Assembly: GCF_024679095.1 (NCBI RefSeq)
Contig: NC_066571.1
Coordinates: 747,320-811,319 of the forward strand
Direction: 5' to 3'
Source of the DNA: Eriocheir sinensis
Lineage: Eukaryota; Arthropoda; Malacostraca; Decapoda; Varunidae
Length of the DNA stretch: 64,000 nt
This document shows, one piece after another, positions 11,157-27,573 of this stretch (within the stretch, counting starts at the first letter, position 1; every line of letters starts with the position of its first letter). Below the pieces are notes generated by a model. The model ran no database searches. It saw nothing but the letters and a program-made list of their open reading frames with translations, and had not been told where the DNA came from. Position numbers and translations under genes: made by a program.

Positions 11157-11460
11157 ATGACAATAAGAAGGCGTTACAGTAGAAAGGAGAAGTTATCAAG
11201 GCTCAGATTACACGGTCAAGGGGGGGAGAATGATAAGTCGCTATCCTCCCCTCTCTCCCTCTCAGCCCTTCACTGTCGCCTCTCACTCCGTCATTCACCA
11301 GCGGCTACTAGCCTTGATGGAAGAGGTGGAGAGGAGGGAAAACATCATTTCTGGGAAGCATGATGATGTGAAGGGTGTGGTGACAGCAAGCAAGAGGCAG
11401 GCGTGGGAGGAACGGTGTCCAATGGAGCGTGGATGAACTTCAACGAAAGTTCAGCCTGAA
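11157..11460 (+). pseudogene. Partial duplicate of the Myb/SANT-like exon 1
   Basis: The text LLALMEEVERRE..SGKHDDVKG...SKRQAWEE resembles the start of the Myb/SANT-like domain at 11696-12257. The bases before it also resemble the leader of that gene (a GTTATC..G..CAAGGGGG segment near 11195-11225 versus 11603-11623). It is truncated and frame-broken after about 11436. It may be a local duplication or the end of a second Harbinger copy; I prefer duplication because leader and exon are both repeated in order. Confidence 0.5.
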
Positions 11461-11783
11461 GTCCCAGCAGGGCGAAAAACAAAGCTGTCTGCACAAATAA
11501 AGCCTATTCAAGGCACAGGTTAGTCAAATAAATGTTTTGAACACATTCCTGGAAGTTAGAGATCCAAACTACGAAAACAAGAATTATCAGTAAAAGGGGC
11601 GATGTTATCGGCGATCAAGGGGGAAGGGTGATAGGGATGGACAATGTTTTTCCCTCTCCACACTCAGTATTCCCTTGTATTTTGTCGTCACTACAATGTC
11701 CTCTCCCCCAAGGAATATTCAAAGACGGCCACGTTTCACTGAGGCTGAGATGTTAGCCCTGGTGGAGGAGGTGGAGAGGAGGG

Positions 11784-12063
11784 CCCGCCCCGGGGTGTCA
11801 CTGGGGGACTGGGATACTTTGTTCCCCGTCTCTTTTCACACTTCTCATCGGTTAGATGTCATTGTTCTATGCATTTTGAACCCCATATATGTGCACCGCA
11901 AACTGCCAGAAACGCCGATAGCGATTTTTGAAAGGTTGGATAATGTTGACAAAAGCTACATGTAAAGCACGACGAAGTACACCCATATGCGGCGGGGGTC
12001 CAGCCGGTGCTGGGAGAAATACCTCCTCACAGAAATAAGTCACATATATGGGGTTCGGGTCAT
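11784..12063 (+). repeat. 280-bp repeat inserted in Myb exon 1 (copy 1)
   Basis: It is about 95% identical to 12915-13194. It starts GCCCCGGGGTGTCACT and ends near ATATGGGGTTCGGGTC. Part of it (TTCTCATCGGTTAGAT, ATTTTGAACCCCAT) is related to the arms of the foldback element at 12766-13431. Comparing exon 1 with its duplicate at 11290-11460 shows this block is extra. No clear target duplication is visible. Confidence 0.6.
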
Positions 12064-12765
12064 ACTGGGCAAGCATGATATGAGGGCTGGGGTGGCAGAG
12101 TCAACCAAGAGGTATGCTTGGGAGGAAGTGTGTGATCGAGTAAATGCTGTGTCCCACGTTAAAAGAAATGTTGAAGAACTTAAGAGAAAGTTCAGAGACA
12201 TGAACGCTCAAGTGAAGAGTAAATCTGCAGCAGATATGAAGGATATGGGTGCCAAAGGTTAGTCATATATTTTTGGTGCTCAGATTCCTCATTAATCATT
12301 AGGGTACAGTGTGCTAAAAAGACTTGCTATACCCCAGAGATTATGGGTAAGGCCACAAGGACTGGTACTAGGTGCTTATCAAGGAGGGTACCTCCCTCAG
12401 CAGGATGTCATGTTATATTTGTTTAGATTAAATTAGGCTGCAGTGATTGGTTAGTGAATTTAATGGCAAAATTTTTTTTTCAACACGTCAAGAAATTCCT
12501 GCTGATGATTAGTCGTGTTCTGGCAAAGGGTTGAAATAAAACAATTTCTAAAGCATATTACAATAATTTAATACAACTTGGCATTTCCCTATAGGTAGTG
12601 GGCCTCCTGCTGCTGTGGAGTACAGCGAGGCTGAGCTAGTACTTCTGCGCATGCAGGCACCCATTGCGGCAACAGGGGCACCCTATCCTGACAGTGAGGG
12701 CCAGCCTTTACGTAAGTACCTCTGCTAAGATAGCAAATAATAGGTCTTACTTCTATTAGTATTAT

Positions 12766-13431
12766 TCTACTTTCTTCCCCGTCTCACAGCGGTACTTCTC
12801 ACACTTCTCATCGGTTAGATCTCATTATTCTACGCATTTTGAACCCCATTTATGTGCACCGCAAAATGCTAGAATCGCCGCTAGCGATTTTTAAAAAGTT
12901 AGTGTTTTTTTGCGGCCGCCCCGGGGTGTCACTTGGGGACTGGGATACTTTGTTACCCGTTTCTTTTCACACTTCTCATCGGTTAGATGTTATTGTTCTA
13001 TGCATTTTGAGCCCCATATATGTGCACCGCAAACTGCCAGAAACGCTGATAGCGATTTTTGAAAGGTTGGATAATGTTGACAAAAGCTACATGTAAAGCA
13101 CGACGAAGTATACCCATATGCGGCGGGGGTCCAGCCGGTGCTGGGAGAAATACCTCCTCACAGAAATAAGTCACATATATGGGGGTCGGGTCGAGGGGAG
13201 CGAAGCCCCCCCCTCCCCCCCCATGTTAGCTGTCAGGTCGTAAAGTTCGGTTATAGTAGTTTAAATCTGCTGCCCTCCATTGTTCTCCTAGGCGGCCGCC
13301 AAAAACTCAACTTTTTAGAAATTGATAGCGGCTTTTTTAGCATTTTGGGATTCAATATACGTAGAATAATGATATCTAACCGATGAGAAGTGTGAAAAGT
13401 ACCGCTGTGAGACGTGGAGGAAAGTAGAACT
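12766..13431. mobile_element. Foldback-type element with about 150-bp inverted arms
   Basis: The left arm (12766-12920) and right arm (about 13285-13431) are inverted copies. Both carry TTCTACTTTC at the outside, TTCTCATCGGTTAGAT in the middle, and GCGGCCGC at the inside. Between them lies a second copy of the 280-bp repeat, itself a diverged relative of the arms, followed by a C-rich spacer. The element sits in the intron after exon 2 of the Myb-like gene. I see no coding sequence in it and it looks like a non-autonomous DNA transposon. Confidence 0.65.
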
Positions 13432-13464
13432 TTACCCTTATATTTTTGGTAAATCTTCTGAGAA

Positions 13465-16091
<2,627 letters not shown>

Positions 16092-17392
16092 GCAGGAAGC
16101 TGATTCATATTTTTTGGACAACTAAGCAATTTTCCCATTCCTATTTCCCTAATTATATAAAAATGTCGAAATTAATTAGTTTAAAGCAAAAGTCAACACT
16201 CACATGATAATGCATTAGGTAGGCAGTGATTTCGTCCTCACTTTTCTTTATTATTCTACTTACTGCTTACCCTCTCCATGCCTTTCACATAAAAGGACTC
16301 ATTTTGAGCTGATCATTTTTTCCCCAGGTGCTATGGCATAGTCTCATTATTATTATTATTATTTTCAGGTGCCTTTGCTGGACCTTCCTCATCTACAAGT
16401 GTTGTTGAAGATGACCTGTTTCCCTCGATGAGTACGACAGTAATCGAGGTGTCAGAGGAGGTTAGAACACCTCTGGGTTCACCTCAAGGGAGTGGCCTCA
16501 CAAGGTCAGTTGGTTGAGAACCTTGGCATAGCTTCATATTAATCCTTACCAGTTCATATTTGTGTAATTATATACATTATATGTGCCTTTTAATCAGCAG
16601 ATGCATTTGTTTTCACTTTTTCTAATATATGTCCTTTAGAAAAAACAGTCCTATAATCCAAGTGTTGTGAACCAATAACATTTTCCTTGATTTCTTTTAG
16701 TAGTGAACCAACACGAGAGGAGCCCCCACCATCGGCCTCATCCAGTGCCCGACGACCCAGTGCCCAAAAACCCAAAGGTCAACTTCCCTTCCTGCCAGTA
16801 GAAGTGGTAGTAGACCAGCAACTCCCACAGCAGGCATCTACTCATTCTTTAGATACCAGCTTTTTTTTCAATAGAAAGTCATTACTTTCAAACATATCCT
16901 ACAAGCTGAAGTGTAATTCAAACATCAAGCAAATACTGTCGATATTTACCTAGCTGTCAAATACCTGTCTACTTAGTTGTTCACCAAGCCTTGCTCATCT
17001 GCAGATAGTAAACTCCAGTGATTTTGCATAGCTTCTTAAACATTGAATGCCATTGCTGTTCAATCATCATTGCTTTTGGAATACTAAATGGCATTACTAT
17101 TCATCAGAGCATGCTCGTCAAATAGCAGATGTATCCTAATGAATTGCATAATCAACCAGGTCACGAGTTTCAACTGGTTCCTGAGTTCCTTACTACCCAA
17201 CAGGAAATTCGAGATCTGCTGAAGGACCTGGTGGAGGAGCAACGGACGAATGGAAACCATCTTCGGGATATCGCTCAAGGTCTTACGGAAATGGGGAAGT
17301 TAGGCAACCAGGTACAGGATGTTGGCCAAAGTCTTAGGGAAATAGGCGAGGCATTGATGGTCATAACGGGGGCTATCAGTTCTAGAAAGTAG

Positions 17393-18711
17393 TTTTTTAA
17401 GTTATTATTGTCATAAATTAAGATTTGAATATTTCTATATAAAAATAGTTTATATAATCATTTTCATTATTAACTTTAAGATCTTTGATGGTGCTTGTCA
17501 AGCCAATGCCACAGAGGGGGGATATCCAGCACGACAGGAATCATTCCATATTTTTTCTCTCTTAGTGCATTATGATGTGCCACTATAAAAAAAAAATCAG
17601 AGAGAACCATCATACAATGAATAGGATGATGCCTATTCATGAACGTTAAAAGACAAGATAGCTAAAGTTTATTTTTTGCCAAGTTGTGTTATATTTTATA
17701 TATTTTTTAAATTCCGCACGTCATGTTTTCTATCTTGCCTGTATAATGTTTATGAACAGGACGTTACCTGCCTTGCGTATAGTCCTAACATCATTTACAG
17801 ATGTCGGACCACAGGTATCATCATCTTCATCGTAGGACGGTTCTTTCCTGGCTATTTTCTAATGGCACATCATGATGCATAATGAGAGAAAAATATCAAA
17901 TGCATATTTTGCATCTTCAATGACATAGTTTCCGACCGTGTAATTCAGGTAACATTTTTTTACTAAAAACAGCCTTACATATGCAATTCATAAACAGTGT
18001 GCCTAAAAATGTATAATTAGCCCAGTAGCAGCGACGGGCCAAATTTGTGGTTTTACCGTGTAGCAGCGACGGGCCAAATTTGTGCCATGATTTAAACCCC
18101 CCAAAATAGATGATACATAAACTGATTACAAATGCTTAGATATAAATTATGAAATGGTCTGTGTGAGTAATGATTTTTTTCTTTTTTTTTTCTTACTTAG
18201 AGGTACCATTAAGAAACATGATCCCTGCTGCTTCCGGGTTAAACTGAACCTCATGGGACTGACATTCCTTTCCTGCTGGATATCCTTCTGCAGCATTTAT
18301 TTTGATCTCATTTTTAGTTCCTTTGTTTCTAATTATATATTTTTTATACTATTACAATAAGTTTATTATTATTGGTTTAAGTCTAATGGTTTTTGCCATT
18401 CACTATTTTTATACATGTGAGGGTTGCTCAATAATTTTTTACCATAACTTAAAATAATCTTATTCCTTGAATATTGGTGTGTGTGTCAGGGATCAATTGT
18501 GACTGGCAGAATAACTGTTAAGGGGCTGACCAGAAGACAAACTGCAATAACATGCTCACAGGGGCCCAAACACAAGCACACAAGGAAAAATCACAGAGAC
18601 TTGTACACTATGTGCATTTTAATTAGTCTAAAATACAGAACATTGTCACATGTTTAACCGACTTTGAGTAAGGTCTCAAAAGAAAAAATATTTACAAATA
18701 TTTTAATACAT

Positions 18712-18714
<3 letters not shown>
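17393..18714. other. Spacer between the convergent Harbinger genes
   Basis: AT-rich DNA with no credible coding region. The only structure is a 24-bp unit, TAGCAGCGACGGGCCAAATT plus TGTG, at 18026-18049 and again at 18061-18084 (period 35). Confidence 0.5.

Positions 18715-18806
<92 letters not shown>
18715..18806. repeat. (CT)n then (CA)n compound microsatellite
   Basis: About 54 bp of CT followed by about 38 bp of CA. Confidence 0.95.
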
Positions 18807-18807
<1 letters not shown>

Positions 18808-18808
<1 letters not shown>

Positions 18809-19130
18809 CGATCGATGACATCATTAAATGTTCAATAACAACTGGTACAGTGCCTAAGGAGTGGCAGAGGGCCGGGCAGAGGGCCGAAGTGGTCCCTATA
18901 CATAAAAGTGGAAGGAAGGAAGAACCCCTGAACTACAGACCCGTATAATTGACCAGTGTAGTATGTAAAATATGTGAAAAAGTGATAAAGATACAATGAA
19001 CGAGATTTCTAGAAGAGCATAACTTAATCACAAGTAAACAGTATGGATTCCAGAAAAGGGCGCTCATGTGTGACAAACTTACTGAGCTTTTACTCAAGAG
19101 TGACCGATGAAATACACACCTCACCATTTC
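18808..19130 (+). pseudogene. LINE reverse-transcriptase fragment
   Basis: The translation shows VPKEWQRA, VVPIHKSGRKEEPLNYRPV (the RT K-x-G...NYRPV block), VCKICEKVI, and EEHNLITSKQYGFQK (the Q-x-GF block). Stop codons interrupt it and a frameshift near 19045 moves the end into another frame (GRSCVTNLLSFYSRV). Only RT blocks 1-2A are present. It differs from the LINE at 13662 and from the CR1-type LINE at 42590, so it is a third family. It lies 3' of the transposase gene. Confidence 0.7.
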
Positions 19131-19691
19131 ACCCAAAGAAATTAGCAATTATTGCTTCACGTACTGCTCTCCCAGCTCCTCTGCCAGCAGCTGCTCCAAG
19201 AACGGCAGCAGGAGCATCCTGTTCTTCCTCATCCACTTCAAGCTAAGGAGGAAATAAGATCTTAAAAGTATTCACAAAGTACTATATTACTTTTGCTCTG
19301 CTGAATGTGTCTGTTGATACACTGTTGTATTTTTATATCTCCTGTATTAATAGCAATTGCACTGCTGCAGCCAGAAATCTGAATGATTGAAAGTTATCAC
19401 TAAGTTAAGTTGCTATGTTCTCAACAAAGTTTATCCAACATGAAGCACATGAAAGAATGGCTGAAAGTTAACTTTCCACCTTACAGAAATATAAATTTGT
19501 ACCTGTTGGGGAAGTGGAATACCCCGCTGGACACAGCGGTTGTGCAGCAGTAAACATGAAGTGATGATGTTGAGGCACTTCATGGGAGCATACTGCAAGG
19601 CATCCCCAGATTTGTGAAGGCACCTGTAAATATTGTTAGTTGTCAAAATTACTAAGTCAAAGACAATAGAAATACAAATCTTCCTAGCACT

Positions 19692-19825
19692 ACCGTCTTT
19701 TTTTTTTTTTTTTACGTCTTCGCATATGGCATGTGGGTAGTCTTAGGTCACTTGGCGGTGACTGAAAAATCCTAGGTGGTAGCGTGGGGATTCGAACCCG
19801 CGTCTGCTCACTTTCACACTAAATA
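19692..19825 (-). mobile_element. tRNA-derived SINE fragment
   Basis: On the minus strand GGGTTCGAATCCCC is a good Pol III B box. It is followed by a TTTTCAGTCACCGCCAAGTG core and a poly-A tail (poly-T near 19698-19713 on the plus strand). The A box is missing or truncated. It lies in the last intron of the transposase gene. Confidence 0.65.
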
Positions 19826-21158
19826 TTTTTTTTTCTAAATTTGCCTTTCCGATCACTTTAATTCTGTAACATGTTAATAATCTAATTCTCACTGGGTTCT
19901 AATGGATGGCCAGCATATGTGAATGCATAGGTTTTGGGAATAAGGAAAAGAAGTTTGTCACCAGAACCGGATCTTTAGAATTCCAAAGGTTTGCTCCACA
20001 ACGACACGTGTCCGTGTATGGGCCCTGTTGTAGAGCTCCTCTGGTTCTGTTGTGGGGTTGCGGACTGGAGTCATTAAAAATGGCTCTAATGCATAGCCGC
20101 TGTCGCCTGTAAAGATTACAAGAGGAAGAAAGCTACTGTAACACACTAAATAATTATTGATAAGGTATATATGTAACATATGTAATGCAACATTTGTCAA
20201 GAACATCAACATCCTTCCAGATACGCACCAAGGAGCAGGTAGTCCCCAAACTTGCCCCTGCGAAAGCGTTCATAAAGGTCGGAGTGGTGTCAGATGAAGG
20301 AGTCGTGATTTGACCCTGCAAAAAAGGGGAGGATAAAAAAAAGGATTCCCGAACATGAACATGTTAATACTGGAAAAATTTTCTGACTCAAAAGAAGAGC
20401 TGTAGCATGTTTGGTGTCCCCAACACTGGTGGAGTCTTACGATCTTCAAATGCTCAAGTTCCATTGCCTAAATAGCTAGTCTGCAATTATTCTTGCTAAA
20501 AATCAAACTTTAGAAATACAGTAGCAGGTAAGGGATGTTTGTGATTTAACTATTAACATGCCTAACAATAAATGATATCATCAAGAACACTTACCTGGAA
20601 ATCTGACACAATAGCTGATGATCATACCAGCAGCATCACACACAACTTGAATTTGAAAGAGTGGTACCTCTTCCTGTTCACGTAGGCAGCCTCATTTTCA
20701 TGGGTTGCCTTAATGGCATTGAGAAACATTATGCAAATAAATATTATTTAGCGATAGGCAAATTGTAAATCTATTCCTGTACTTTTACTGAGACCAATAT
20801 CATATGTGCTCATTCGTCAGTCCCAAATAATTTTGAATCTTACAATCAATGGCACCAATAACCCGAGGGAAATTCCGAACTCTTGCAAAAGCTATTGCTG
20901 ATTCCCTCAATGCATGCATCGCGGAGGTCATTTTTATCTCTGGTCGAGCTATGTCACTCCACACAGCTGTCACGTCCTGAACTACACGGCTGACACTGCC
21001 CTGTGCAAGTCCTGAAATGCATTATGTTTTAATTGTTTGAAGCATTTTTTTTTTCCTCATGATCTTTACTATTAGAAGTAAAATTTGCAAACTTATTGTA
21101 ATAACATCTCTTCCTCAATTAAGATAAATCAGCTGCACCTCAATGATTTAGAGTGGGA

Positions 21159-22015
<857 letters not shown>

Positions 22016-22503
22016 AAAAAATCAATTTTAAATAAATCTATTTAATCATTCTGAAAATTATGAATAATTAAGTAAAGATTGTTCAATGAACGGTATTTAT
22101 TCAGATGTACACCCATCTCACTGTGCTGCATTTTTATGCTTTATGAAGTACTTTGTGCACACACATCACACTTCGTATTGTTTTCTTCCACAATTCACTC
22201 ACTCGTGATAATAAATTCATATGTTTTTTAAATCAGGGAGGGGAATAAGCATTTGAAGCCATTTATTACATTTTTGGCTGAGCTGTAGTCCACTTGGGTT
22301 ATAGCTTTTATTTAGTTACGTTAAATCTAACCACTAAATTTAACAAAATCTACTGCTGTTTCCCACATCCTATACATGGTTCCTGTAAGCTTAGAATGGT
22401 AATAGTGAAGGAATCACTTTGAAAACAGTAAAATGGTTGGAGTTTGGGTGGCCTGCAGAGTGATAACCTGAGTATTAAAAAGGACCAATGAGAATGAACT
22501 TAC
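22016..22503. other. Transposase intron 1, no further gene
   Basis: AT-rich intronic sequence with no recognised motif. A donor GTAAGT (minus strand) marks the exon 1 end at 22503. Confidence 0.5.
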
Positions 22504-22771
22504 CGCATACGTCGCCTATGACGTGCTGAAAGGAACCGCTGGCTAATAGTCTTAAGGTCACCAAAACCTGTGTGTGTGACGGTATTGCATGGGACCTCCT
22601 TGTCCTCCTCCTTAGGGCAACCTCCTGGATGAGCTCAATCAAATAATGCCGGGGGAACCGGTAGTGGCTCACGAGCTCCCTGTCACTTAAGGAGAGGGGG
22701 TCAAGGCGATCGCGAAATCGCCTTTCTCTCCTCAGGGCACGATCATGCAGGGCGGCGTAGATGAACTCCAT

Positions 22772-23059
22772 CGTGTAGCGGGCTACTATAGCGGCGGGGC
22801 AACGGGAAGGAATGAGCAGTAGGTGGCGGCTGGGTGGTGCTGGCTTGGCGAAGTGCTGTTTACGGTTTTAAAGGGTATAAATCTCAAAGGAATAGGCTTT
22901 TCTCTACTCTCAAAGGTATATTTCAAGTTGAAATAGTGAGATATAAGCATTTAAAGGTAAATATGATAATAGTGATAGCGTTACCGTCAGCTCCGTGGCA
23001 GAAGTTATTTAACAACAAACTTAGCGTCACACAGCACGACGAAAACCTTTGTAAATGCG
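22772..23059 (-). promoter_or_regulatory. Presumed leader and promoter region of the Harbinger transposase
   Basis: This is the DNA between the transposase ATG and the right-end iterons. No core promoter motif is convincing; the role is inferred from position only. Confidence 0.3.
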
Positions 23060-23275
23060 CGCGGTAACTCGTGACGTCATCGATTAGTTGGTAGTTATTA
23101 TCGCGCGAGCTTTGTGTTTTGTGAATCCGCGCGCTAACCCCGTCACGTCATCGATTAGTTGGTAGTTATTACCGCGCGAGCTTTGTGTTTTGTGACTCCG
23201 CGCGCTAACCCCGTGACGTCATCGATTAGTTGGTAATTATTACCGCGCGAGCTTTGTGAATCTCAATGTTCTCAA
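23060..23275. repeat. Three 71-bp subterminal iterons of the Harbinger element
   Basis: ACGTCA of the shared segment TGACGTCATCGATTAGTTGG starts at 23074, 23145 and 23216, a period of 71 bp. Each unit ends in a CGCGCGAGCTTTGTG segment. The third contains the palindrome GGTAATTATTACC. Such subterminal repeats are candidate binding sites for the transposase or the Myb-like protein. Confidence 0.7.
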
Positions 23276-23311
23276 AACTACGCAATAAGGGCCCAAAACT
23301 ACGCACTAAGC

Positions 23312-23328
23312 CTTTGTGAATCTAGGCC
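23312..23328 (-). repeat. Right terminal inverted repeat of the Harbinger element
   Basis: The minus strand reads GGCCTAGATTCACAAAG, pairing with GGGTGGAATTCACAAAC at 6191-6207. LTR sequence of the host element resumes at 23329-23332. Confidence 0.7.
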
Positions 23329-23351
23329 CTGGTGGGGCAGCTAGGGCCCTC
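23329..23351 (-). repeat. 5' LTR, piece 2 of the Gmr1-order element
   Basis: GGTGGGGCAGCTAGGGCCCT follows on from piece 1 (as in the other LTR at about 418-440) and stops at TC, where the CCCAGCA element begins. Confidence 0.8.
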
Positions 23352-24068
<717 letters not shown>

Positions 24069-24132
24069 GCCTTAAAGGAAGCCAAGTCTTACTCAACACC
24101 CTTCAACGCCCCCCGGTACACCGTTACATAAT

Positions 24133-24150
24133 TGGCGGCAGCAGTTTACC
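24133..24150 (+). promoter_or_regulatory. Candidate primer binding site of Gypsy element 2
   Basis: TGGCGGCAGCAGTTTACC follows a short AT-rich stretch. TGGCG is typical of primer sites complementary to tRNA 3' ends in Gypsy-like elements. The LTR end cannot be confirmed because the second LTR is missing. Confidence 0.4.
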
Positions 24151-25317
24151 ATCGCGCCAGAGCCCTTCGCTACCTCGTTCTCCTGCACGAGCTCCAAGCC
24201 ACGAGAACTCACCATCAACTCCGGGGACAGGCGTAGAAGGAAGGAAGGAGTCACAAGCCACCTACAGGCCGACGGCGAGGGCCACAAGCTACAAGCCGCC
24301 CCACCCGCTACAAGCCAGCACTGCTACAAGCACTCCAAGTCCTCCGCGTCACGCAGGAGGCACTCGCAGCTGCGCCCACACACCCCACAGGCACCTAGCA
24401 ACACAGCGGACGGCAACACCGCCGCTGCCGGGAGCATCTGCCCAAATCTCTTCCGACGAACAGCCACCCAAGGCTAACGCGGACGTCTCGCGGTGACTGC
24501 AAGCAGTTACCTACTGTTCCTACAAGGCACCTTCTCAAGAGGTTACACACCCAGGTCGCCGTATCTACAACCGCTGCCCCCCCACAACCACAGCCGTTCT
24601 ACGTCGGCCAGCAGTGTTCCGGCACCAGCCTACTGCCAGTCAAATCACCTCGTCAGCAGTTTCCAGCAGCCATTACGAGTCTCCCGAGGTCCGCCCTTCG
24701 ATCAACCTTCTACGCGCTCCTGCCGCGGCCATGGTCTTCCAACGCGACTCCACAGGCTGCACGTACCCCAGGGGGTCGACACCTTTTCGTTCCCAACTCT
24801 ACGTCAACTGATTTTCTCGGTATTGTACCTGTTCTAAATTTTCCAAATGCAAACTCAGCAGCTTTACATCAGAGGCACGAATCTATTATTTCTGTGTATC
24901 TAACACTGTTAATCAGTCATAATTGTGAGAGTAACGATCATTCGCTTACGATACTGAGGCTTCTTGTTGTCTGCTAGCGGTAAAACTGTGATATCCCTAA
25001 TCTAATTTCATCTTACTCAGTGTGCCCTTGCTACGTTTTTCTCTTCGCCGCTCGGGGGGGAAACCGCACTTTTAAGGGCTTTCTCACTTACTTCTCCTTC
25101 CCAACAACCCGCTGCTATTATTGGTTATTATTTCATATAACCGTAACATTATAACATTTCATTATACCCTTACATTCTATTACGTCTAACAGGCACCTTG
25201 CTAGCCATCCTTTCTTGTTTTTAGGGGTACTGCGCAAGCTTTTAACTCAGACACGTTATGTTAATAATTACAGCTATCAAAATATGCTCATGTATTGTAA
25301 CTGATTTAAACTATAGT

Positions 25318-25434
25318 ATGAACAAAGACACTCTCGCTAAACTCGGCGACACCTTTAAACAGTTGGCTCGTTCTTCAAGTGAGGAGGAATTGGAGCATGG
25401 TGCTGGCACCGATGATCTTAATGTTGTAAATTAA
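25318..25434 (+). pseudogene. Probable gag N-terminus (short frame)
   Basis: A 38-codon frame starts MNKDTLAKLGDTFKQLARSS, continues with an acidic stretch, and stops at TAA. It lies about 1.2 kb after the candidate primer site and about 150 bp before the capsid-like frame, so it fits a broken gag start. Codon usage looks coding, but there is no domain evidence. Confidence 0.4.
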
Positions 25435-25584
25435 CGTTCAGGTACTCAATACTCCTCAAACCCGGGGGAAAGAGCCCCTTCACCTACGGGTTCTACAGAA
25501 TACTTAACCCCCACTCAACCGATCACGATGCCTACCAATCCACCTCACCCCCCCCCCCTCCACCGATTCGGGTCATTCCAACTC

Positions 25585-26621
25585 ACTCCAGTATTCGACA
25601 GTTCTCTGGCAGCGAAACAGATTATTCAGCGAGACAGTTCCTCGATCTATGTGAGTCTGCCATCGTCAATTCCTCCATTACGGAAGATCATGATAAAATT
25701 GCGTTCATTCGGTCCCGGTTACTACCAGGCTCTCGGGCACTAAATTTGATGCAGTCCTCAGCGTTCGCTTCGGGGGACATTGGAGTAAACTATGAGATTT
25801 TTAAAAAGAATTTCGTAAAAATCTTTGGAGGCGGGAGTAAACCAAGCATCGTTAGACAGACGGCACACACGGTTGAGTCCCTCCAAAAGAATTCCTCAAC
25901 AAAGCCGATTTGGGACGCCATGACTGAGGCAAATCAGCTGGCGGTTGACTATGCCAAAAGTCTAGAGGACGCGCAATGGCTCTCCGGGGGCGGTATGCAG
26001 AAACAACAGGTAAAGACAGTCTTCGAGTTGCTTTTTTACTTGTTTCATATTTCAGAGAAGAACCGCCGTTCTGCCCTTTCCTTGACCTTCAAACCGGGCG
26101 GAAAGTTGGTTGACTTCGTCTCAGAGTTAGAAGTCATGGTTCAAGAACACACTCACCATCAACCCCTCTCCACAGCCGCAGCATTGCAGGCTCAAAGTAA
26201 GGCATCTCTCACCTGTAGTTTTTGCAAACAATCAGGACATTCTGAACATTCTTGCTTCGCGAAACGTAGGGAATCAACACACTCAAGACAGGGTTCTGAT
26301 AGGAGATCAGGAGGTTACAGGGGGGGGGGAATCATTCATCACACAGGAACCCAAGGCCAAACCATCAGCGGAAGACTGCCTTTTGCCATGTCCACGGGAA
26401 TTGTTTTCATGATTCAGACAGTTGTTATGCAATACAAAAGGCCAAGGAGGAACAGAAGAACAAGTCTTCGGCGGACAGTAAACCACACTCCTCCTCTTCT
26501 CAGAATAAAAAGGCAAGCCTGCGTGACAGCCACAAGGCGTACATCCAAGTATCCCATAAGGACGATACTAATTGGGAGCAACTTGACTCCGTCATTGCCG
26601 CCTTGGGACGGACAAGCATAA
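25585..26621 (+). pseudogene. gag: capsid region and zinc knuckles (Gypsy element 2)
   Basis: The frame is open upstream of the first Met at 25749 and gives a capsid-like segment (RQFLDLCESAIVNSS, then RSRLLPGSRALNLM). It continues through FKKNFVKIFGGG and TFKPGGKLVDFVSELEVMV to a CCHC knuckle, CSFCKQSGHSEHSC (about 26215-26256). A run of ten G at 26320-26329 shifts the frame; another frame then carries a second Cys/His cluster (CHVHGNCFHDSDSC) and leads into protease. Gag forms the particle and packages RNA. The G run may be a real frameshift or a sequencing error. Confidence 0.75.
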
Positions 26622-27573
26622 TTGCCCTCCCTTGCAAGGTGGGCAAAATTTCACTCACCTTAGCGGTAGACACAGGTGCGACAGTCAATGTAATCTCAGA
26701 CTCCGCTTACAGGTCACTGACACGCCAGGCGAGAGGAGAAAATTGGCCCCTCCAAGAGAACGACCTGAATGTGGTAGGCGTGACAGGCACCACGTAGGGA
26801 ATCCTAGGGAGAGTACCACTAACAGTCAGCTTGCATGAAAAGGTATGTCCTTTTCGGGATTTCTTTTATGTATCTAGCAGGTTTGCTTTACCTGTAGATG
26901 GGATCTTAGGATTAAACGCCATGAAAGACCTGCACATAACCATAAACCCTGAAAGCAACGCGATCGTTTATCAAGGACGACGCATACAGGGGATGGTAAA
27001 TCCATCGCATATGTCACCTGTCATCCCGCCCGCAGAGGGGGAAATTGACCAACCCACCACAGACTCAGGGTCTGCCACCGCCCAAGTGTCACCTCTTACG
27101 GTCAAACCACACGAAAACATTACAGACTTGTGGCGGACAGTAACGGCAGTCGTAGAAGGTCCTCAAATAGTTCCGGATCGTGCTGCAAAACTTGTTAAAA
27201 TCCGGTTACCTAACGCACCTCCAACGGGCAGTGATGTGTGTATCGACGGAGCACCTCACATACACCGCGGGTGACGGTGGAGGTAACTCTCGCGACAGTC
27301 AAGGAGGGATCCCCTGTATCCTTAAAACACGGTGTTAGATTATGCCAGTGTCTAGTGTATGGGAAAAATGTAGCCCCGGAACCAGCTGAATACCCTTCAG
27401 CCCAAGTCTCAGGCATAACCTCGGCGTGTCAGGATTCTCAAACAAGACACAGCTAATTTAGAGGCATTCCTAAAAGTTGCACACTATTCCGAAATCAAGC
27501 CTACCTTAGTCCAGCTGCTGGAACAATATAGGGGGCGCTTGCTCTGCCAGGCGAGCCGCTTGGAGTTACGCAG
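26603..27573 (+). pseudogene. Aspartic protease and pol linker (Gypsy element 2)
   Basis: VDTGATVNVIS is the retropepsin active site (26668-26700). A stop at 26795-26797 follows GVTGTT. The next frame (26831-27274) has VDGILGLNAMKDL, matching the protease C-terminal ILG motif. Linker text continues in shifted frames to 27570, with a pre-RT ALPGEPLGVT-like segment just before the nested insertion. The protease cleaves Gag-Pol. Confidence 0.75.

Noticed and set aside
19692..19825. tRNA gene
   Set aside because: A B box is present, but there is no foldable cloverleaf or A box and a poly-A tail follows; a SINE explains it.
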